A stretch of DNA of 64,000 bases from Pestalotiopsis fici W106-1 (GCF_000516985.1 NW_006917092.1:1504619-1568618); one strand, 5' to 3'; positions 12,409 to 24,274 are shown, counted from the first letter of the stretch. Notes: generated by a model from the sequence alone, not told the origin. Numbers and translations are program-made.

Positions 12409-13729
12409 CGTCAAGTAGCTGTCTAGAAGTGTTTGTGGTCTTTACCGTGACAAGTCGAATGGGGTTCCGCTGGGTAGCCGTCAAGGTTCTAGCAGATTGG
12501 TAAATGTGACCAGGAAAGGAAAAGGTGGACACAGGTAAGCTTGTATGTAAACAACAACGATGCGGCACAAGTAACAATCTCGAGCTTCTGTTCCGGAAGC
12601 TTTGTCTCTACTATTGGTAGTACCTCAGGTATTGCCTGCTACCATGTTCAGCCTTGATCTGCGCTAGGCAGGCAGCTCCAGAGGGGCATTGAGTTTGTCA
12701 AGTATGACGCGGTTCAACGCCGCTGAGCTGCAAGGTTGCCCCGCGTTTCTCAGCTGGCAAAAATTATTCGACAGATGACAACTCAGTGGCCCAAAGTATC
12801 GTTGAGCCGACACTTGTTGACGTCAAGTAGAGAAAGCGTGTGGCACTGCGTGGAGCTTGAGTCACTGAGTTGGTTGCACGCAATCTCAAACACCTATGAA
12901 TCCAAACTCATCATCTCAAATCATGCTCAATCGTATTGCTGAATTGCTGATGACTCTACTGTATTGATAGTAGAAATATCCATCGTTTCACTGGATAGAA
13001 CCAAGTTCAAGGCAGAAACTTTTAGCTGGGTCCGACGTCGATAGCTCACAGATAAGAAAAACACATTGCCATTTTCTGGGGTGGATGCACTAGTACTCCG
13101 CTGTCCGCATCAGCGAAAAGAACAATAGACGGAGAAAACAAAAAGGCACTTGCCCCCTCCCGGTTAGATCTGATTGATAATGCAAGCTCGCTGTACAGTG
13201 CGGAAAGACAACTCCGCTGCTCGCTCGCCTCGATTTGGAATCTTCTGCGAGCCCTTCGGCCTTCTTCGGGCTCGCAACTAAGCCCAAGCAACTGCTGGCA
13301 TGCGTCAAAAGAGCCCTCGGTAAATACAGTGCCAACTCCTGCACCGGCTGTTATCAGATCCTGACAACCGACCCTTCTTCCCTACACTTTGGGACTCCCC
13401 CCGAGATCGCCGACAAAGACCGCACCCACATTAAAAGTGCAGCACCCAGAGTTTCCGACGCTTCTCATTTGCGAAGAGAACCAACGCCAACAGACCCTCT
13501 GATCTCATCGGCACCTTACTAAACAGAAACCTCTCTGAAAAGATCGCCCGACCAACCTCGACTCTTCCATTTCATATCTCTTCGTTCAATTTGTGCCCCA
13601 ACGTTGCGATATCGCAGATCACACCTAAATTTCCTGTCACGATTGATTCCCTCGGTAACCCTGAGGCTTTCGACTCACGTATCTAATCAACACACACAAC
13701 ACGTACATTCACATCACATCGTCGCCACC
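12409..13729. promoter_or_regulatory. Divergent promoter region of UBP14 and ISU1
   Basis: About 1.3 kb between divergent start codons. The pyrimidine-rich stretch just before 13730 and the CACC immediately upstream of that ATG look like a typical fungal leader. No gene is evident. Confidence 0.5.
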
Positions 13730-14361
13730 ATGTTCTCAAGGGTAGCATCGACGACCGCCCGTCGGGTCTTGACCTCGTCGACCACGCCTCGTCTCGCCTC
13801 GGCCAGCAGGCAACTCCTCAACCCTGCCGCCAATGTTGCGCGCCGCTCATATCACGAAAAGGTCCTCGACCACTACAGCCGGCCACGAAACGTCGGTTCC
13901 ATGGCCAAGACGGATGTTGATGTTGGCACTGGTCTCGTAGGCGCACCTGCTTGTGGCGATGTCATGAAGCTGCAGATTCGTGTTGACCCCTCCAACAACA
14001 CCATCTCCGACGTCAAGTTCAAGACATTTGGCTGCGGCAGTGCCATTGCCAGCTCCAGCTACCTTACCGAGCTGGTCCGGGGAATGACTTTGGAGGAGGC
14101 TGGCCGTGTCAAGAACACAGAGATTGCCAAGGAGCTCTGCTTACCCCCAGTTAAACGTAAGTCGTGATAATCTATTTCAATTTATTGATGAACAACGATA
14201 CTGACTTTTGTGTAGTCCACTGCTCCATGCTTGCTGAGGATGCCATCAAGTCTGCTATTTCGAACTACTACACAAAGAACCCTCAGGCCAAGACGACGAA
14301 CCTCGCTGGCACTGCGCAGGCAATCCCTGCGGCTGGCGAGGCCGCCGTTGCCGCCGCCTAA
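13730..14361 (+). CDS. ISU1: Mitochondrial iron-sulfur cluster scaffold, IscU/Isu1
   Basis: Two exons (13730-14156 and 14216-14361) with a 59-bp intron, giving about 190 residues. Residues 1-40 are rich in Arg, Ser and Ala and lack acidic residues, as expected of a mitochondrial presequence. The IscU core starts at YHEKVLDHYSRPRNVG. The three cluster-ligand cysteines are present in GAPACGDVMKL, FKTFGCGSAIASSS and HCSMLAEDAI, and the chaperone-binding LPPVK precedes the last cysteine; the intron splits the following codon. The protein holds the nascent 2Fe-2S cluster made with the cysteine desulfurase complex in the matrix and hands it on through the Hsp70/J-protein system. The A/G/P-rich C-terminal extension is common in filamentous fungi. 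Confidence 0.97.
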
Positions 14362-15189
14362 ATGTATCAAACGCGTTTATTTGAGGGGATCTGGTAGATA
14401 TGTGGTTACCCCCGAAAAAGTTCAGGAGTTGAGTTGCTTAGGAGGAACGAAGGTATACCCAAGTAAAGAGAGGCGTCACGGAGACACCTCTGGCAACAAG
14501 AAAATGTGCCACACAAACTTGCGCACGCACACCAAGACAGAGCCAGCACAGTTGAGGCCTGGATATATCGCAGGCTACAAAGAGCCCGCTGGGAAAAGCC
14601 TGGAGGCAATGTCGCTCACTCGATCGGTTGTTGGTGCTAGTAGCTGATTGTTCTGTATTATAACGTCATGGCTGTTTACACTGCGATCGCATTTCAATGA
14701 AACTGATTCAATTTCACATTCAAAATCAATGCTCTCATGATGCAAAGAAAACGTGCAAACACGGGGCATCCATTTGGCTTTGCCGAGTTGTCCGGGGTTC
14801 CTCCTTTGCCCCTCATGCTTAGCGCGTGCGCGTCCCCCAAAAGTGAATTAAGAAGGGGAAAAAAAAAAAAGGCCGAGAGGTAGGTACAAATTTCCCATCT
14901 CTTATCTTAAAGATGCACATTGGACGACGGGCAAGAAAAGCCAGAGTCTGCTGATTGCATTTCTTTGGTCAGGATGGCAACAACACCCGTCGGCTCCTTG
15001 TAGAATTGGTGGTGCATTGGTTCGAAATTGGGTCAGAGTTTGCAGCTATTCAACCGAGCAAAGATATTTTCTGAGCTCCATACAAGAGGAACGCAGAGCA
15101 GCTCGATGAAATGTACCTACTTTTCCGGATCTCCTCGCCCGTTCATCAACATCTTGAATGATCATCGCGAGTAGTTTTTTCTTTCCAAA
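14362..15189. other. Intergenic region with an A-rich tract
   Basis: About 830 bp between ISU1 and the methyltransferase gene. It contains a homopolymer run of about 12 A near 14859-14870. No coding signal was found. Confidence 0.45.
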
Positions 15190-16506
15190 ATGCATTACAT
15201 TCGCCTGCTGCGTCCGGCGTCGGTGAACGCGTCCAACCCAAAATCACCAAGACTCTCGTTGACATTGACCATTACGACCGATCTTGGCGACACATTTCTC
15301 GCTCCGGACTCGCCAGTCAAGATTCTTTTCACGCCAAAGCTGCAAGCTTCTAGCGATGGCGTGACCACGGTGCAGCCTGTGCAACCCGTCAATGGCCCTG
15401 CGATATGGAAGGACGGAATGCGCGTGCTCAAGGTGAAATTACCCTGGAAGAAGGCGTGGTCGCACGGACGGATTAATCTGTGTATCGAAGGTCTCGTCAG
15501 TAGCGGCAACGATAGTATTTCGTCCAGAGATTTACAAATGTCGCTGCCGTGGCGCCGCAAACAATTTGCAAAGAGCAATCCGGGCCTAATCGCGCCCCTC
15601 ACGGTCGAGCTTGACGAGGGCCGTGGCTCTGATGTCGCTGTGCGCGAGTTCATTTACAATTTCCCGGAGAGTGACGATGTTCCGACCATGTTTCTCAACC
15701 TCGAAGAAGAGATTGGCGAGAGTATTGCTCGACACATATGGGATGCAGGTCTTGTAACTGCGGCTCTCTTGCTCGATGGATGCCGTGTCGAGCAAAACGA
15801 ATCGGAATCTGACCATATCATACCCATCACAAGGAAAAGCCCCAATGTCCTCGAGCTGGGAAGTGGTGTAGGGATCCTGGGCGTCGCGCTGGGCATGGCC
15901 ATTCGCCCGATGGCAAGTGCCCAAGGTATCGAGCTTGAGAAGGCCACCGTGCTCCTGACAGATCTACCCGAAGCTGAGGAGCGGGCTCGAGCCAACGTGG
16001 AACGATATCAGGTCGGAGCTCACGCTCATAGTCAACCAGCCGAGATCCTCTATGAGAACTTGGACTGGGACGATGGCTCTAAAGGCAAGTTTGGTCCACT
16101 TGTCTTGTCCCGATGCTGGGATTGCATCGTGCTGAGTGATTGCACATACAATGTCGACTCATTCCCGGTGCTAGTAGAGACATTGTCCGCTTTGCATGCT
16201 CATAACCAGAAATATTCTTCAAAGCACGACGATATCACTGCTGGATCACCGACCACCAAAGTAATCCTCTCCACAAAGCCCCGGCATGACTCCGAGAAGG
16301 CACTTTTTGGCATGCTACAGGGAGCTGGATGGAAGCATCATCTCTTCAAGTCCATCCCTCTACCGAGACTGGGAGACGAGACTGAGACGGTCGAAATTTA
16401 TTCCATCGAAAAGGGCCCCGGAAGTGAAACCACCGGATCCAAGAAGCGGAGAAGCGATGATGCGGCTCAAGAAACGGAAAAGAAGTTTGCGAAGATAGAT
16501 TCCTGA
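15190..16506 (+). CDS. Family-16 (METTL21-like) protein methyltransferase
   Basis: Single exon of 438 codons. The first 170 residues form a fungal N-terminal extension. The Rossmann methyltransferase core has SAM-binding motif I VLELGSGVGILGVALG and an acidic/aromatic post-motif (DCIVLSDCTYN) equivalent to the DxxY signature of the Methyltransf_16 group. Members of that group methylate lysines of elongation factors and chaperones in the cytosol or nucleus. A basic tail (SKKRRS) near the C-terminus could be a nuclear localisation signal. The exact substrate cannot be told from sequence; it could correspond to one of the EFM-type enzymes or to an uncharacterised paralogue. Confidence 0.82.
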   Translation: MHYIRLLRPASVNASNPKSPRLSLTLTITTDLGDTFLAPDSPVKILFTPKLQASSDGVTTVQPVQPVNGPAIWKDGMRVLKVKLPWKKAWSHGRINLCIEGLVSSGNDSISSRDLQMSLPWRRKQFAKSNPGLIAPLTVELDEGRGSDVAVREFIYNFPESDDVPTMFLNLEEEIGESIARHIWDAGLVTAALLLDGCRVEQNESESDHIIPITRKSPNVLELGSGVGILGVALGMAIRPMASAQGIELEKATVLLTDLPEAEERARANVERYQVGAHAHSQPAEILYENLDWDDGSKGKFGPLVLSRCWDCIVLSDCTYNVDSFPVLVETLSALHAHNQKYSSKHDDITAGSPTTKVILSTKPRHDSEKALFGMLQGAGWKHHLFKSIPLPRLGDETETVEIYSIEKGPGSETTGSKKRRSDDAAQETEKKFAKIDS

Positions 16507-17184
16507 ATAGACGCTTCGGTTCTTTAATGAGACAGTCGTTTTGGCCAAGCACTTTCTGTCTTCTCAGATAAGGAACGTTTTTGTTAGAGCCCTGATAGCA
16601 ATCTTATGGGATTGATTCAAGATATGTATTATACATACAATGCTGTTTAAAATATAACAAACAAAAAGATAAATAAGGAAGAAGACTGAAAATATACCAA
16701 GGATTCCACAGCCGTCACCGATTTGTATATTTGTAAAAAGGACACTATAAAATGATACAACAGAGGTGTACTGCTGACGATCCAATGGCGATACAACCGT
16801 CATCTAGATTGGCGCAGTCTGCCGCACTAAGAACTTGGAATGGGTGCGGAGGCGTTTTCTCAATCGGGACATCCGCCATTTCTAGGCCCTTCTGTTTGGC
16901 GCACAACAGCCACCACATCGGTCAACCAGTGAGAGAGGAGATGAATTCTGAAAGTATGTCATACGTCCACCTTGAATATGTCATGTCATAATATACCCCC
17001 ATACGGCCATCCCCATACGGAATATAGGGTGTTCCGGACTACGCGGATATAATTGCTTCACTAAGCATAGCGCCTTTTGGAATCCGGGGTTCACAGCAGG
17101 ACTTCAAATAGAGTATAATATGGCCTCGTCGGAAAAGAAGATAGTCTTTGTTCTGGAATCCATTTTGTGCATATTGTCATCACA
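16507..17184. other. Intergenic region
   Basis: About 680 bp, AT-rich in its first half. It holds the 3' flank of the methyltransferase gene and the promoter of the dioxygenase-like gene. No gene is supported. Confidence 0.45.
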
Positions 17185-18724
17185 ATGGAGGTGTTTACTC
17201 GACGTGCATTGCCTGCATTCCGCCAGGCGCAGCCGTTTTGCGCGACCAAGCCCATCACTCGAAGCGCCATCACTTGGGCAATCCAAGATCATTGGGAAGA
17301 CCCCAAAGGACCCCAAGGTATTGACCGGCCCAGTCCCAAGCTTGCAGACATAACACCGGGAAGTCCACAGTGGCTTCGAGACCTTCATAAGAATGGTGTA
17401 AGTGAAACCTGCATTAGGGACAAGTCGCATGTACTTGACCAGCTAATTCCTTTGGTAGTGGGCTCTTGTTAAAGGAGCCGTCCCCAAGGAGAGGGCCTTG
17501 AAATACGCTGAAAAGGGAGAGGAGTGGCTGGAGGGATTCAACATGGGATACAAACGAGACGATCGTTCCACTTGGAAGTCGGGAAACATTCCCAGACACC
17601 GTTATGGAGGACTGTTTGATCAGTAAGTCAGGAAAAGTTCACACTCGGATGCATAAGGCTCATTTATTGCCAGTTTCTCCTTTGCTCATGCACAGTTTGT
17701 CTGGGATTGCAAATCAGAACCTGGAGTCCGAGACATATTTGCCAAGATCTGGGGTACAGACAAGTTGACCGTCTCGTTTGGTAAGAACAAGACCCTGTAT
17801 ACTAGAATGTAAGCAGCAGTCAAGCTGATCGATTTGTAGATGGTGGTACATTGGCATTCCCTACGCCGGAAGAGGCTGACCACGGCAAGGAGCCTTGGCC
17901 ACACGTAAGGATCACAAAGCATACCGTGTACCAGTGAACTCTAGCTGACCACATCGTAGTCGGATCAAAGCGCATACCGACCACACCCTCATTGTATTCA
18001 GGGGCTACTCAACCTTGTAAGGCCTCTTGGGTGTCGTGTTAAATCCCTGCGACCTAGGTTACTGATGGATTTCTCAGCTTCCAAACGGACCGGATGATGG
18101 TGGTCTAGCAGTCATGACCGGCACAGCCCCCCTTTTTGAGCAATATTTCAAGGAACATGAGCCTGTAAGTCAACAGGTCCTGAGATCATTCAGAGCAATT
18201 CGGACTAACAGGCATAGCCCGAGGGTGGTTGGATTAAGCGCGACCTGTTCAATTGGACCAACGAAACACTGAAATGGTTTGAAGACCACGGTTGCAAATG
18301 GGTCAAGCCAAGCATGGAACCAGGTGACTTCATTCTTTGGGACTCAAGGGCAGCTCATTACGGTGCTGCACCCCTCTCGGACAATAAGCGAATGGCAATT
18401 TGTAAGACCCATGTTCCCGGTTTTGTAACTTTATGTGTAAAAGTTGCTAATGTTGCTCCCAGACAAATGCTACAAGCCCATCGAGTTCATGAGTGAAGAG
18501 CAGCGTCAGCGCAAGGTCGAGGCATTCAAGCGCGGTTACATGACGGTGAGTAAATCATGTGCTTCCAAGGGTGGACCGATCTAACATTTTGACAGTCCCA
18601 CGATCCTACCGACTTTGTTCTGAAAGAGCACCAGTTCGCAGATTGGAACATTCTGCACCCTTATGGACCTCCCACTATTAACAAGGAGACTCAGCAGGCT
18701 ATTGGTATCATCCCATATGAATAA
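17185..18724 (+). CDS. Phytanoyl-CoA dioxygenase (PhyH) family protein
   Basis: Nine exons: 17185-17397, 17459-17622, 17674-17780, 17840-17904, 17960-18016, 18078-18164, 18218-18401, 18463-18545 and 18596-18724. All GT-AG introns are in phase and give about 362 residues. The Fe(II) ligands are visible as HSD (in PWPHSDQSAY, split by an intron) and the distal histidine in FILWDSRAAHYGA. These are the HxD...H facial triad of 2-oxoglutarate dioxygenases of the PhyH group. The product is probably a cytosolic or peroxisomal hydroxylase; no clear peroxisomal signal is seen (C-terminus IIPYE). The substrate is unknown. The high intron number contrasts with its neighbours. Confidence 0.87.
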
Positions 18725-19179
18725 AAGTCATGTCAGGCTGGGAGGTTGAGAATCTCATTTTGTTCAATTACTGGATCGTGTACCATATCAATGTCTGAGA
18801 ATGCAGGACAAAATATAAATGCATTGTGAGCAATTATAAATAATCTTTATCCTCCTGAAGGCTCTTTATTCTATATTACAGTGTTGAATGTCCTGATGTT
18901 GCCCCAGCTTTTTCCCAAGCTGGCCTCAAGAACATGGAATGGTATACCCACTTAACAATAGACTCGGCTTGTTGATTCTGCTATCATGTCGATGTTCTAG
19001 ACTCACATTTTTATGAAGTTTACCAATCACTGACCAATCTCAATTGATTTCAATGGCAAGTACAGTGGGATATGTTAAACTGTAACCAAAACGCGTGAAT
19101 GAGAGCAGAATACCTTGAAACTATATCAAAGCAAGGGATTTATATATAGTGTCTGTGCTAGTTTCTATATTGTGCTGCC
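18725..19179. other. Convergent intergenic region
   Basis: About 455 bp of AT-rich 3' flanking sequence between the dioxygenase-like gene and the decayed dehydrogenase. Nothing else is seen. Confidence 0.45.
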
Positions 19180-20423
19180 TCACTTCTTCCCGGAGGCGGT
19201 TGTTTCAATTTCATCAGGATAAGTCAATCCATTTTGTTTGCGAACGGCATCCAGAGGACAGTCTCATCCAAGCTTTGGAATCTTCCCTCTTTCCGTCCTC
19301 CCAACACTGCCAGACCCGCTTCATCCGCTTCCCAAAACATGCCATAGCCCTCCCCTTCGTCATTCATACCGCCCAATGGGTACCCATTTTACCAGTTGCT
19401 ACCTTTGCCCGGGCCTGGAATCGAAAACGTCTTGTCTTCGACGGTGCCGTCGGCGAGAATGAGCCTGGTTCGCGTGGGGCGCCATAGCGGTGGCCATACC
19501 TGCAGCTCACCGTCTCGGCCGTGGATGCGCACCGCGGGACCGCTAGTATTCTTGCCGTCCGAGTCGTTGGATACCATGAAACTTGTAGTCGAGATGCCGT
19601 GCATGTCACCACCTGACTCGGAGTCGCGAGGAAAGGTCAGAAGAATGGTCGAGGTCTCGTCGACACCGGTGGGTTCGTATTTGCGCAGCGCGGATTGGAC
19701 GTCTGGGGTTTTGCGTGTATCAGAGGGTTGTGTGGTGTATAGGGTCTGAAAGATCCACGTGAGGCTGTAAATGCCCATATCCAAAAGACCACCGCCGGCG
19801 AGATTCGGGTTCACCATTCGGCTCTCCTTGGGGAAGCTCTCATGCGGTTTCAGATTCAGGGAGTTATCCGCGTAGACTCGGATGACGGTACCCAATCTCC
19901 CGGACGTGATGGTTTCGCGGACATATATGGACAATGGGAAGTAACGTGTCCACATAGCTTCCATAAGAAACAAGTTCTTGACACGAGCCAATTGTACAAG
20001 TTCCTTTGCTTGCATCGCATTGACAGTGAAGGCCTTCTCACACAAAACGGGTTTGCCCGACTCCAGGCAGAGCCGGACATTCTGATAGTGATGAGAGTGG
20101 GGCGTTGCGACATAGACAATGTCGACCTCATCGTCATTGACTAGCTCCTCGTAAGTGCCGTATCCTTTGGCTGTTTGAGGTGCTTCAACGTCCTTCAAGA
20201 ATTGCTCAGCTCGCGCAGCGCCGGAAGCACTCGCCACAGAAACGATTGTATGCTTGATATCATGCACATTGCGAGTTGCGGGGTCGACCAATAGATCCTT
20301 TGCGAAAGTTTGTGCAATGTTTCCCGTAGCTTAGCATTGATCATCAGAGACCATTTTTCCTCAAGTCCAAGAATGAGTGTACTACTTACCGAGAATTCCC
20401 CACCGGACAACTTTTGGAGCCAT
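19180..20423 (-). pseudogene. Gfo/Idh/MocA-family dehydrogenase with nonsense and frameshift lesions
   Basis: Exon 1 is 20423-20390 and exon 2 begins at 20329 after a 60-bp intron. The start MAPKVVRWGILG plus ATGNIAQTFAKD forms the Rossmann NAD(P)-binding motif, and LCEKAFTVNA carries the family's catalytic-region lysine. The frame stops at a TAA (19391-19389) after about 324 residues. Conserved sequence goes on in the same frame behind that stop (EGEGYGMFWEADEAG, then RKEGRFQSLDETV). Near 19250-19258 the frame slips, and the family's expected C-terminal part (RKQNGLTYPDEIETTA) resumes in another frame to a TGA at 19182-19180. The intact ancestor would be a sugar or dihydrodiol-type dehydrogenase. 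If expressed now it would lack about 70 C-terminal residues. An assembly error is the alternative. Confidence 0.75.
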
Positions 20424-20902
20424 TTTCAACAATATTTGAGATTCGCCAAGGACGGCAAGCACATCGATTTCCAAACCGTAATGGTCAGATCTAGTTGCTG
20501 TGCAAGCACTTATTATCTAGACTTCAGATGCCACTAATAAACCCAAGGCGCCATCGTTAGTCTGCGGAGAGCGTGAAACTGATTGTGAAATTTCCCTATG
20601 GTATAAATGCCGCCGCAACTCCGCTTGACTCCAGAATGGAGATATTGATACTAGTCATGTAGACAATAGTGCCATCTTCACTGGCTGAATCCCGTGATGG
20701 AGTAGATATTGCGGCGGGAAGTCCAGATCCAGACGGCGGGGCCGGGGTCCCCACAAGCCTGCTATAAGTCATGTGTATGAGCCCTCACAAATATGATATA
20801 AACCCAGAGCTTGACGAAGAATAATAAAGCATTTTAGCCAGACAGTTGACAAACGTGAAAACAGAGTACGGAAGCCGCATTAATCTTTCAAATTCTACAA
20901 AC
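20424..20902. promoter_or_regulatory. Shared divergent promoter of two dehydrogenase genes
   Basis: 479 bp between divergent start codons of the Gfo/Idh gene and the SDR gene. The layout suggests co-regulation of both genes. No operator could be assigned. Confidence 0.45.
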
Positions 20903-21881
20903 ATGGACGAGGTAATTTTGACCTCAGCACTTCATCAGCCCCAGGCAGGATCTGACAATGTACAGTTTTCTATCAAGGGCAAGACCGCCGTTATTACCGG
21001 CGGAGCACGCGGCTTGGGCTTTGCCTTTGCCGACATCCTGTCCGAGGCTGGCGCGAACATTGCCATTCTGGATGTCGGCACTCCAAAGGAGGGATCGCTG
21101 GAGTCCCTGTCGGAAAAATACGGCGTCAAAGTAAAGTACTATAAGACGGATGTGACCAGCCGAGAGGTCGTGAACCAGACTGTTGAGGCCATTGAACAAT
21201 AATTCGGCACAGTCGACATCAAGTAAGTATCACAGAGCTAGCCATGACGCACTCGGCTAACTTGGGAGTACAGTGTCAACGCTGCTGGTGTTGTGACCGA
21301 CGAATCTTTTCTAACCACGTCCGACAAGAACCTTGCCTCGACGTTCAATGTCAATGTGAGTAGCTGATTTATATATCATAGATCAGAAGCAGATTCTAAT
21401 TTGTTTGTAGTTCATTGGGTCTTTCCTCGTCGCTCAGGCTTGTGGCAACGCCATGGTCAGGAAATGGGAGAAGTTGGGCAAGCCCAAGCCAGCCGATTCA
21501 GCATCAATGGGCTCCATCATCTTCATTGGATCAGTCGCCACACACATTAGTACCTACGTCCAGCAGATCACGTGCTACACGGCATCAAAGGCAGCCATCT
21601 GTGGTCTTGTGAAGCCCATGGCCATGGAATTGGCACAATACGGAATTAGAGTGAATAGCCTCTCCCCAGGTTCGATGAGAACGGACATGTTTTTGCAGGT
21701 GGAGAAGGTCTTTCCGGACTTGACCAAGCAGTTCAACCAGGAGTCCATGTTTGGACGCGTTGGTTACCCGAAAGAGCTGGGACCAGCCCTCATGTACCTC
21801 GCGACCAGCAACTGGACTACTGGTCAAGATATATTGGTAGACGGCGGTGTGAGTTCATGGAAGCACAGAGGCAGTTGGTGA
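20903..21881 (+). pseudogene. Short-chain dehydrogenase/reductase with one in-frame stop
   Basis: Three exons: 20903-21222, 21274-21355 and 21411-21881. The cofactor motif is ITGGARGLGFA (TGxxxGxG) and the catalytic motif is CYTASKAA (YxxxK), with the serine in IIFIGSVATH. The protein resembles fungal polyol/ketose reductases of the sorbose reductase kind. Everything is intact except a TAA at 21200-21202, which falls inside exon 1 between AIEQ and FGTVDIN, where relatives carry a charged residue. No alternative donor upstream removes it in phase. Read literally, translation ends after about 99 residues, before the catalytic site. The lesion is recent, as the rest of the frame is conserved. 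Readthrough or a sequencing error cannot be excluded. Confidence 0.78.
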
Positions 21882-22272
21882 GGTGGAAAACTTGCGTGAA
21901 GCAAACTTTACTACGCCTCTAGAAACCTCTGAAACCTAGTACATAAGTAGACACAGAGTAAATTGACCTCCGTCGAAAGAGTACTCCGATTAATGGGCAA
22001 TACGTATCTTGGTTGTTTGAGCACGGGTGATAATAACGCGGAGACCTTCAGAGTTTTGGCAAGGTAACTGTGGACTAGTTATAAGCCAAAGTAGTGCGGA
22101 ATTACCCGATACGGAATAGATCAATCTGGTGACAGATATATACTGCAACTGCTGGCTGAGTTGGACTGCAGTGTGTTTGCGGATTGACGATGCTATAAAT
22201 GAAAAACTATTTCAGGGATTCGCTATACTGTATAGCCTGTATGAAAGCAACGATTATTTATTCTTTATCCCA
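21882..22272. other. Intergenic region
   Basis: About 390 bp, AT-rich. An in-frame extension of the kinase reading frame back to 22129 has no family support and was not used. Confidence 0.4.
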
Positions 22273-22989
22273 ATGGAGTCAACTTACCACGCATTGGCAC
22301 AGCGCATCCATGGCATATGGACCGAGAAACGTCAACAAGGCCAGCACCGAATCATCATTGCCCTAGCAGGGCCACCGGGCTCAGGAAAATCTACAATTGC
22401 TCACCAAGTCGTCAACCAGGTGGCCGAAATGTACCCCGACCTGGCCATCTCGGCAATCTCTGCGGATGGGTTTCATTTGAGTCTCGCAGAACTCCACGCA
22501 CTGCCCAATGCTGCCGAGGCGCTCGCTCGACGGGGCGCGCCATGGACCTTTAACGGGAACGCAGTGGTTGACATGGTCCGGAGACTTCGAGATTCTCCTG
22601 AAGAAACCTCCCGCGTGCCAACGTTTGACCACGCGATTAAAGATCCGGTCCAAGACGGCCTAACAGTCACGCCGGCAACTAAAGTCTGCCTGGTTGAAGG
22701 CAATTATTTACTTAGCAACGAGGAGCCATGGAATGCTATTGCGGCTCTTGCAGATGCGAAATGGCTCGTCACTGTGGACGCCGAGTTGGCTACGGGGAGA
22801 ATAGCCAAGCGTCATCTTGCTGCAGGAATCGAGAAGACCATGGATGCTGCACTTGCACGGACTCTGGAAAACGACATGGTCAATGGAGAATATGTGCTAC
22901 GCAGCAGTCAGGGACGGTATGATTTGCTGATAAAGAGCATCGAAAGAGTTGAATTGAACTCCAGCAATGGAAATGCAAATAATGCTTGA
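22273..22989 (+). CDS. P-loop kinase, uridine kinase/YFH7-like
   Basis: Single exon of 239 codons starting at an ATG that precedes the conserved part closely. Walker A is GPPGSGKST near residue 32. ADGFHL follows about 45 residues later and is the substrate-side motif of the uridine kinase/phosphoribulokinase/pantothenate kinase group; the segment FDHAIKDPVQDG and the strand VCLVEGNYLL are also typical. It is short, like yeast Yfh7 and bacterial FrcK-like kinases. It probably phosphorylates a sugar, nucleoside or related small molecule in the cytosol. It sits in the same orientation next to the SDR gene, so the three genes may once have formed a carbohydrate catabolic cluster. Unlike its two neighbours it has no visible lesion. 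Confidence 0.82.
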   Translation: MESTYHALAQRIHGIWTEKRQQGQHRIIIALAGPPGSGKSTIAHQVVNQVAEMYPDLAISAISADGFHLSLAELHALPNAAEALARRGAPWTFNGNAVVDMVRRLRDSPEETSRVPTFDHAIKDPVQDGLTVTPATKVCLVEGNYLLSNEEPWNAIAALADAKWLVTVDAELATGRIAKRHLAAGIEKTMDAALARTLENDMVNGEYVLRSSQGRYDLLIKSIERVELNSSNGNANNA

Positions 22990-24274
22990 TTTCGGCCGTA
23001 AGGGGGTGCTGTTATTTTGAAAGATTATCTGTTCAAAGTCGGCATCGACTTACGCAAAAAATCGAGATATTTCTCAAAAGTCAAAACGCCTTGACATTAT
23101 TTCAAAGAATATATCGTTTTGTCTCGTGTTAAATGGAATGGTCACTTTCCAATACGCATGGGCCAAGTTGTGAATAATACATGGCCTCTTGAGCGAAAGC
23201 AATATCCTGCAATACATATGCCCGATGAGTCCACGGCCCTGGAAAGTATGTTCAAGTGCATCCTCGGTATTTCACCGGGTGCCACGCGGATGTGGCTGGG
23301 TCCGGCCGAGCCTTCATGAGCCATCCAGGATTGGGGGAACGCGGGGCATTGCCCAGCTCAATGCTCGATAGTTCTAATGTACGAGTGAGTGTGCAGAGAC
23401 TCGCTCCAATCACTCCCCGCACCTACACCGGGGTTGCAATGCCCTGGTTTGTCAGATGGCTCATCAGAGGACTCTTCTAGAAACTACCAGATAGTCGTGA
23501 CAATCCCATTTCACTTTCCCATGCTTTTTACTATGAGTAAATGGTAGATTCCGTTACCGCACCTGCAATCACAATAGCCGCTATACACTAGGTCCTTCGT
23601 AGTCTGTGCTATCAACTGTGGGTAATGTATTGTATAGTAGGCCTTGGGATATCCACCTGGAATATACCTAGTAGCTATTGTACGGACTACGCGATCTTGG
23701 TAAGAAACTATGATAAGCATGCTTTGACTTGGCTTCGATGTCGTAATGCGCATGTCTACAATTCATGTCTAGGACTCCGACAGCCTCCAGGGATGCCCCG
23801 CGAATCCTAGGAAGTGGTACCTAGCTCCCTATCGATTACAGAACCCCCCCCGCCCTGAGTGGCTGAGACCGACGTGCTTGAATTGATGTATTTCTTAACA
23901 ACGAATATCTATGTCAACATGCCTTGACACTCAGGTCCATGCAGACAACTCAAATAGCCGAAACGTTCCAGGCTTAATTTCGTCCCGCATCCCTGCCATG
24001 CATGTGGGTATGAAGTAGTTTGCTGATCAAGATGTTAGCAGTGACATGTTGCAATAAGTAAACGGGTAACTCGAACGCGGTCGCACACGTATTTGGGATG
24101 CGGTTGACGGAGGCCTGTTGCCTTCTCTCTTCGGGCGAACCATCATCAGTCAATCAAGTCATCGTCGCGACACTCTTTCCCTCTTCCCCTTGACAACTTG
24201 CTGAATCTTGTGCTCGAAACAAAAGCGATTCCCTCACTCGACACGCAACCACACAGAAAACCCACCAAACGACC
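22990..24274. other. Gene-poor region upstream of the NLR-like gene
   Basis: About 1.3 kb. Small open frames at 23119-23480 have no recognisable content. A C-rich tract lies near 23846-23855. The last 150 bp is pyrimidine-rich and probably holds the leader of the NLR-like gene. Confidence 0.45.

Noticed and set aside
19389..19391. TAA in the Gfo/Idh gene treated as the natural stop
   Set aside because: The same frame continues with conserved family sequence, so the natural C-terminus lies further downstream.
22129..22272. Upstream extension of the kinase frame
   Set aside because: The extra 48 residues (Cys- and Trp-rich start) have no family counterpart, and the internal ATG lies at the expected distance from the P-loop.
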